From Gnetum montanum (Eukaryota; Streptophyta; Gnetopsida; Gnetales; Gnetaceae), in NCBI GenBank assembly GCA_015680685.1, contig MNCI01005468.1, positions 24,309-88,308 of the forward strand: 64,000 nucleotides of DNA, read 5' to 3'. Each line of letters opens with the position of its first letter. The stretch's first letter is position 1. The notes under the pieces were generated by a model, which had not been told where the DNA came from, did not search any database, and saw nothing but the letters and a program-made list of their open reading frames with translations. Below, one piece after another: positions 58,465 through 64,000 of this stretch. The translations under genes were made by a program, and so were the position numbers.

Positions 58465-58779
58465 CACATTTTAAGTTACATTTGTTAATTATTGGTATAG
58501 TTGTTTTTTTTTTTTTTTTTTTGAGAAAGTGGATTCTATTACTGAAAAATGCAAAAATAAAAAAAAATAAAAAAAAAATGTTACACGAGATTACAACAGG
58601 GGGTCACCAGCGGTGGCCGCACCGAGGGGGAAGGGTCCCCCGACCGCTCACAGCATCTCACCCAGGCCAAACGGCCAAGGGCAAAAAGCCATGAGCAGTA
58701 AGCAAAAAGCACCAATCAACAAGCTGACATTCTTAAGCCACATTTTAAGTTACATTTGTTAATTATTGGTATAGTTGTT
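58465..58779 (-). mobile_element. Small 5'-truncated retrocopy (58506-58738) with a 41-bp direct duplication
   Basis: A T-run (minus-strand poly(A)) then gagaaagtggattctattac, the same 3' end as at 63941, then GC-rich untranslated text with no coding capacity. Flanks 58465-58505 and 58739-58779 are identical over 41 bp (cacattttaagttacatttg and onward to atagttgtt). Identity of the duplication implies a recent insertion into the PIEZO intron. Confidence 0.85.
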
Positions 58780-61379
58780 GACATGTCATGAAGCTGACAT
58801 TTATTATTATTATTTTTCACCGATCAAACATTGAATCATTTATGATTGCAAAGGACACCATATTATCAATGAATTCTTTTACCAATTTTTTGAATTGTCT
58901 GCAGTTTACTGCACCTTAATATGTTGCTTAGCAACCATAGATGAGAAGATGGTTCTTATAAGGGTGAAGGCGTTCTAGTTTTATATAATATAGACATTTG
59001 ACATGATTTCATAATTGATAGTCAGTGGCAGTTGCACTGACCACAAAACTTTTTATTTAGGAATCTGAGATTCTCATTCCAATATATCCCTTTAAGCAAA
59101 GCCATGCAATCAGCGATGCTAGAACTCATTGAATACTTGAAATTAGAGCAATATTTTCCAGGCCAAGGCCTTTCAACGGGAGAGGATCACATGAACCCTC
59201 CTCTCTGACATATGTCAGTCATAAAGCCTACAAAATAGTGTAGCTATTCATCATCATTATAGACTTATCCCGACTACATGAGGTTGGCTATATGGTTTCT
59301 TTTATGTCATTTGCTTCTATTAAGAGCCAAATAAACATCATAAAGTATATTTAAATTTTTCACTGAGGTCAAATTATCCAAAATAAAAATATTTAATTGC
59401 ATTTTCAAGATGACAATATTTCAAGTGTAACCCCCATTCCAAAATAAAAATGATGGCTAAAAGTGCAAGGGTGAATTTTTTTAAACTGTTATTCAATCAT
59501 TTGAAATTCAACTTGCAATCTGACTGGCATTGACAACAATCAATTTAGCATAAACACAGAAAATTATATAATGCCAACAGTGGCCAAAGGATCTAGCTAG
59601 AAGAAAATGCCAACACGATGATGATTGACATCTCTCAACACATTATGTATCCAAGGTACGATACAAACATCAAAACAACTAAACTTGAAGTCATATTCAT
59701 AATTGTCAGGCTTAGCAAGAATCCACTTAACTTAATCAATTCACCTTAGCAATCTTAAATAATGCATAACCAGATATAATCAATCATATGGAAAGTCAAA
59801 TGGTAGGAAAACATATTATTCATGAGCGTAATGAATTGTAAATTGAAATAAAAGAACAATCTAGCAGCTGAGGAACCATCTCCACGTCTATTCACTATAT
59901 AGCAAGCAATGATACAATATTCATGGTTAAGCAAAATGGAAAATCAGAAAATAGACAGTGTACATTAATCAACTTGTTTAAACAAACAACTGAACAGAAG
60001 GCACAAGAATTATATGAACAAGAAAATCACAAGTCAAATTATTAAAACTCTTAGTGGAAGAATCAAAAGAGAATACAACCAGCAAAAATCAACAGACCAT
60101 AACGAATAATATTAAAAATAATTTGATAGCTTTTTTACTATATAGGACATATAACATCACATATATCAGTCCTGAAATTAGAATCTGAACAGGGGGATAA
60201 AAATTATAGAACTAATTATAGAACTAATGTCAAATTGGACCATCAACAATGATTAGAAATGGAATTTGGATACCACATGTTGAAATCTTTAAATATTTGA
60301 AAAAGTAACTTTGAATCATGTTATGCAGTATATCTCAAATGTACATGGCCTTACAGCATCAGCCAAGTTGAGAACAAAAAGAGGGGCGCTAAATGAGTCA
60401 CTATAGGAAAAGCATTTTTTAAAGCAAATTTGGTGTTGTATAATTATTTCAACATAAGGCAACCATTCAGCTTAAAACTTGATTAGCCAAAAACACGCAG
60501 ATGTATTCAATTGTTTGAAAGTACGACTATAACAAAAGGGACTACATGGTATGTCCAGTTATAGGAGTTCAACACTTTATAGTAACCATCATTGTCCAAA
60601 AAAAGAACATACAAAGTTCCTATGTCATAAACTAGTTAAGCATCTACATCAGGTTTCAAAATAGAAAAGAAAAATCTTGATCAAGGTTGAATCTTTTTTG
60701 CAATAGTATGGTCCTCTTGAACCAACACATCTTGATCCTGCCACACATTTGCTATGTAGAAAAAAGAGGGAGTGAGACACAATGTCAGTAAGGATTAACT
60801 CTCTACACCCACTTATAGCAACAAGTAAATGCAAGACAAGGTTTAAAAAGAAAATGGTTGACATGGCTCCATCAAGAATGCTTGTCTGTAAACCACAATT
60901 TTGAACCAACATTTTACATTCTATGAGAATCTATAATTTCAATAGCTTTACAAATAAGGAAAAAAAAACATGTACTTTGATAAATAGTTTTTTCACTCAA
61001 CAACTGTTTGTCTACAATGCTAATCTCTTATTGGTGCCTTGTCACCAACCACATCCCCCAAGTATGAACCTAGTATCCCTAAGTGTACCTTGCATGATGT
61101 ACCTAAGAACCTGTAGAGGTGGTGTATGGTGGAGTAATTCTTTCCTGCTCCTTGCCTCGTGTGCTTCTCTACAAGCTTGGCTGGAGACCATTGCCTTGAT
61201 TGGTGTTTGTGTATATATCAGCAACCCTTGTTGCCTCATGTGGTGCTCTACAAAGTTGATTAGACTGAACACGTTTTCAAAAACCTATTGACATTTACAA
61301 TAGAAACAAACAATTTGTATAGGGTTTTAAATAGATGGATAGAATGACAAAATGCAAAATCTAGGAAAATTGATTTTGT
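58780..61379. other. Intron after exon 10: AT-rich, dispersed repeat copy 2 at 59490-59660
   Basis: No PIEZO exon found. The repeat shared with 54600-54870 lies at 59490-59660. An open minus-strand frame of 76 codons at 61272-61042 and another at 60912-60649 have no recognisable motifs and are probably chance or element remains. Confidence 0.45.
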
Positions 61380-62090
61380 AATTAGCAAAATGACTAGGGG
61401 CTAGATGGGGAGGGGCCGCTTGTGCAGCCCATAGGTGGTTGAGGTTGCTTAGAGGAGTGTTGCCTGGCGATAGAGTAGACGTGGATGGAAGAACGAGAAC
61501 TGTGGTAGGCGTGGTGGGAGAACCTGCAGAAAGAAGCACAATGGGAGGCCACTTCCATGTGGATTCAAGACCTACGGTGGATGGAAGAACTTATTACTGA
61601 ACACCAGGTGGGGTTGGCATAGCTTATCTTGGAAAACGGACAGTGGCTAGTAATGGGCATGAGCACTACCATCACATAGGCCGCGGCAGATATTGAGACA
61701 TCTTTGCTGTTGGCTGAGGTTGAGAGTACGGGGTCAGCGCATGGGAAGAGTAAGACTGCGAGATTGAGAGGGAATGACAAGGAGGCAGGTGACTAGTGGC
61801 CGCTTGGCATGGCAAGGGGAGTGGGAATATAGTTGAGGGTTGGGCTCAGGGACTTTTGGGTTCTAGATGGGTTGGGAATGTGGTGGGGTTGCAGGACTGG
61901 CCTATGCAATGGGGTTGTGAAGGGGGCTAGTGAAGGGGAACATACGATAGAAAGGAAGTGGCACCATGCAATTTTGGGGGCATGGGGTCAGCTGCACTAA
62001 CCCAAGCTATACCTATGTACAGCTTCCATTTTTTTGGAATTAATATAACTCGATTTTTTTCCAAAAAAGAAAAAGAAAAAAAAGAAAAGC
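61380..62090 (+). mobile_element. GC-rich insertion ending in an A-rich tail; probable truncated retroelement
   Basis: A sharp switch from AT-rich intron to G-rich text at about 61390 and an end in 'cgatttttttccaaaaaagaaaaag', which resembles the 3' end of LINE-B (ccaaaaaaaaaaaa on its coding strand). Translation gives only broken frames; one reads WIQDLRWMEELITEHQVGLA with many stops around it. No motif identifies the family. Confidence 0.4.
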
Positions 62091-62942
62091 AAAATGAATA
62101 CATTGATAGAAAACTAAGCAAAAAAGAAATCAACAACCACTAATAAACAGAAATAAAGTTGGATAGTCGCATAATAAAAATGAAGAATCAACAAAACTTG
62201 CAAAACTAGAAGAAACAATCAAAAGATCACAATGGAGTAGCTTAGGGTAGGATATAGAAGAAGCTCTTTCAAGAAAATAAGAACGACTACAGAAACTTTA
62301 AGCACAAGTTGAAGATCTAAGTGAAACTTTTTGAAATTCACTAATAGCACTAAAGAAAAGGTTCAAGTGCAACATGCATAATAAGAACTTTAGATGGAAG
62401 ATGCAAGTTAAGAGTTTGAGTGAAGACTTTTGAAATTCTTAGATAATGCCAAACTAGCAAAGGCTGCCATCCATTTGTGAAAAGCAAGGCCAAAAATTGC
62501 TGAGAAAATGGTGCAATGTAGTAACAAGCATGACTAGAGGGTTTCTTTTATGGAGATAGGCTAGGGTTTGGGAAGGGGTAACCCATGTTTAACACTAGTT
62601 AGGTCTTTTTGCCTATTGCAGCTTACTACTTTCTCGATATATGATAAAATAAAATAAATTAAAATTTTTTAAAATCAGTATTGTATAATTTATATAAAAA
62701 ATTAACCAGCACATATAGTATGGCATTTTAAGAAAATTGCACCTTTAACAAATAGAAATTAACACTATATAATTTATATACACGAAGTACACTAAATTTG
62801 CATAACACCACATTGAACATGATATTAAAAAAAAAAACTTTACATTCTAAAAAATACCATATTAACTAAGGTATTATTCTAACAAATAAAGTTTAACATA
62901 ACATTATTTTTTTGGCCGAGAGGCCAACTACCAATTATAGAC
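62091..62942. other. AT-rich intron sequence
   Basis: A-rich text after the insertion, a loosely repeated 'aagatgcaagttaagagtttgag-gaagacttttgaaattc' pair at about 62309 and 62399, and otherwise nothing recognised. Confidence 0.4.
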
Positions 62943-63120
62943 CGGTAACGCTAAATAATATTTTGTCCATAACACTCAAGTGAGAGCTTATTGGTAATGC
63001 TAAATAATATTCCGTCCAAAATGCTAGTGGGAGAGCCTGTTGCCAAATAACATTTAATCCATAACATTCCAAGGAGAGCCTATCTGTAATGGTAAATAAT
63101 ATTTCATCCATAACACCAGC
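62943..63120. repeat. Tandem repeat, about 3.7 units of about 49 bp
   Basis: Units start near 62944 (ggtaacgctaaataatattt), 62993 (ggtaatgctaaataatattc), 63042 (gccaaataacatttaatcc, shortened) and 63085 (gtaatggtaaataatatttc). Each contains 'tccataaca' or a variant and, except the last, 'gagagc'. Divergence between units is moderate. Confidence 0.75.
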
Positions 63121-63940
63121 ATATTTGCTTCAAGCAATCTATGGCTTCTATGTTTGTCTTCTTATTGCAATACATAGAATTTATTAAAATGACAACTTGG
63201 ATAAATTTTAATACAATAGATGAACTAAACTTCAACTATGTTTTTGTAAGATTCTTTCGGCCAAATTATAGGTATATATATTAAATATATAACTGAGCTA
63301 GTTAAACAAAACAAACAAAAGAAAATGTAATCAAACAAGAGAGAACATGGGTCCTAACAACATATACTTTGGCTACTAGCAAGGATACATTATCACATTT
63401 GCTGCCTTCAATTTTATTTATGCAAATGGATAGATGAATTCTAACTTTCCGATCAGCAATGACCATAAGTACTGAACAGAGCTCTAGAATCAATTCAAAT
63501 GTTCCTCACGCATAGTCTTGTATTCTTTAGTATATCAACAGCAATGAAAGTTAAGTAAACTCAATCATGTCTAACTGGCACAATACACCATAGTTAGATT
63601 TTAGTTCAAGCAATATTGGTTTTCTGAAATAAAAGACAATCTTGAAAAACAAATAGGCACTGTAAAAATCTGTGTAAGGTTCCTCTGATGTGGTGCATAG
63701 ATTTGTATTTATTTGATTTAAAAATTAAATTATGATTTCCTAAAATATATTTGATGGTGTTATAACTTTGATAAAACAGTTGGCCACAAGAAACATATGC
63801 TTCAATCATTTTAAATCCATTCAATGGTGTATCAATATTTTATTTTTTCCAGCAACACTCACAATACAAAATTGTTATAATTTAACTCTTCTAACGGAAA
63901 ATAATATAAGAGACACCACTAACATTTATCAAATTATTGA
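63121..63940. other. AT-rich intron sequence
   Basis: No coding, splice or element landmark recognised. Confidence 0.4.
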
Positions 63941-64000
63941 TTTTTTTTTTTGAGAAAGTGTTCGGGATTCTATTACTGAAAATTGCAAAAATATGTTACA
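63941..64000 (-). mobile_element. 3' end of a LINE-like retrocopy, cut by the window edge
   Basis: T-run 63941-63951 then gagaaagtgttcgggattct and attactgaaaattgcaaaa, the same 3' end as the retrocopy at 58506 and akin to the ends of LINE-B and LINE-F. The body lies beyond the window. Confidence 0.65.

Noticed and set aside
58908-58976. A possible PIEZO exon 11 after 'ttgtctgcag' (VYCTLICCLATI...)
   Set aside because: The frame fits exon 10 and an AG is present, but the text does not match the expected family segment, no GT donor of the right phase follows, and it runs into a TAG.
61042-61272. A 76-codon minus-strand frame as a hypothetical gene
   Set aside because: No recognisable motif, no start context, no splice-supported partner, and it lies in repeat-rich intron sequence.

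Overview
The window is nuclear DNA from a land plant with long introns full of retrotransposons; a gymnosperm-like seed plant is my best guess, inferred from intron size and element content and not proven. It holds one host gene, on the plus strand. I rebuilt it by hand from ten short exons spread over about 56.5 kb (1836-58387). All ten exons have GT/AG borders and their phases join without a break into 523 codons with no stop. The product matches the N-terminal, multi-pass membrane region of plant PIEZO mechanosensitive channels. The first exon (start codon) lies upstream of the window and the rest of the gene lies downstream.

Layout: 1-1835 intron with an LTR-like remnant and an inverted decamer array; exon 1 at 1836; intron 1 (5.9 kb) with sense LINE-A; exon 2 at 7878; intron 2 (10.9 kb) with a decayed copia element (copia-B) into which a full-length LINE-B inserted; exons 3-5 at 18936-20182; intron 5 (16.4 kb) with the 3' half of a LINE (LINE-F) split by a well-preserved copia element (copia-A), then an internally deleted Ty3/gypsy element, then the 5' half of a LINE (LINE-C); exon 6 at 36568; intron 6 (13.6 kb) with LINE-D and LINE-E; exons 7-8 at 50215-50725; intron 8 with a long LTR-like block and short repeats; exons 9-10 at 57091-58387; then about 5.6 kb of apparent intron with small retroposed fragments and a tandem repeat.

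The most unusual feature is in the LINEs. They are L1-type elements: ORF1 has a DUF4283-like domain and a CCHC knuckle, ORF2 has an APE endonuclease and a reverse transcriptase. Four copies (A, B, E, F) carry a long coiled coil followed by a J-domain-like (DnaJ-like) module at the very C-terminus of ORF2: a 'Y-I-L-G-I-N' strand, an 'LR..I' helix, an HPD-type loop and a third helix. LINE-A carries two such modules in tandem. A further conserved domain I cannot name lies between the RT zinc finger and the coiled coil in copies B, D, E and F. I know of no described plant LINE family with a J-domain, so this is the main candidate for something new.

All the element genes are broken. Most nonsense codons and lost catalytic residues fit C-to-T decay at CHG and CG sites, as expected for methylated DNA, while the PIEZO exons stay open. 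Eight of nine large elements lie antisense to the gene. Two places look like assembly damage: a 21-N gap after a G-run, and a 41-bp block between two single Ns that appears to be placed backwards.
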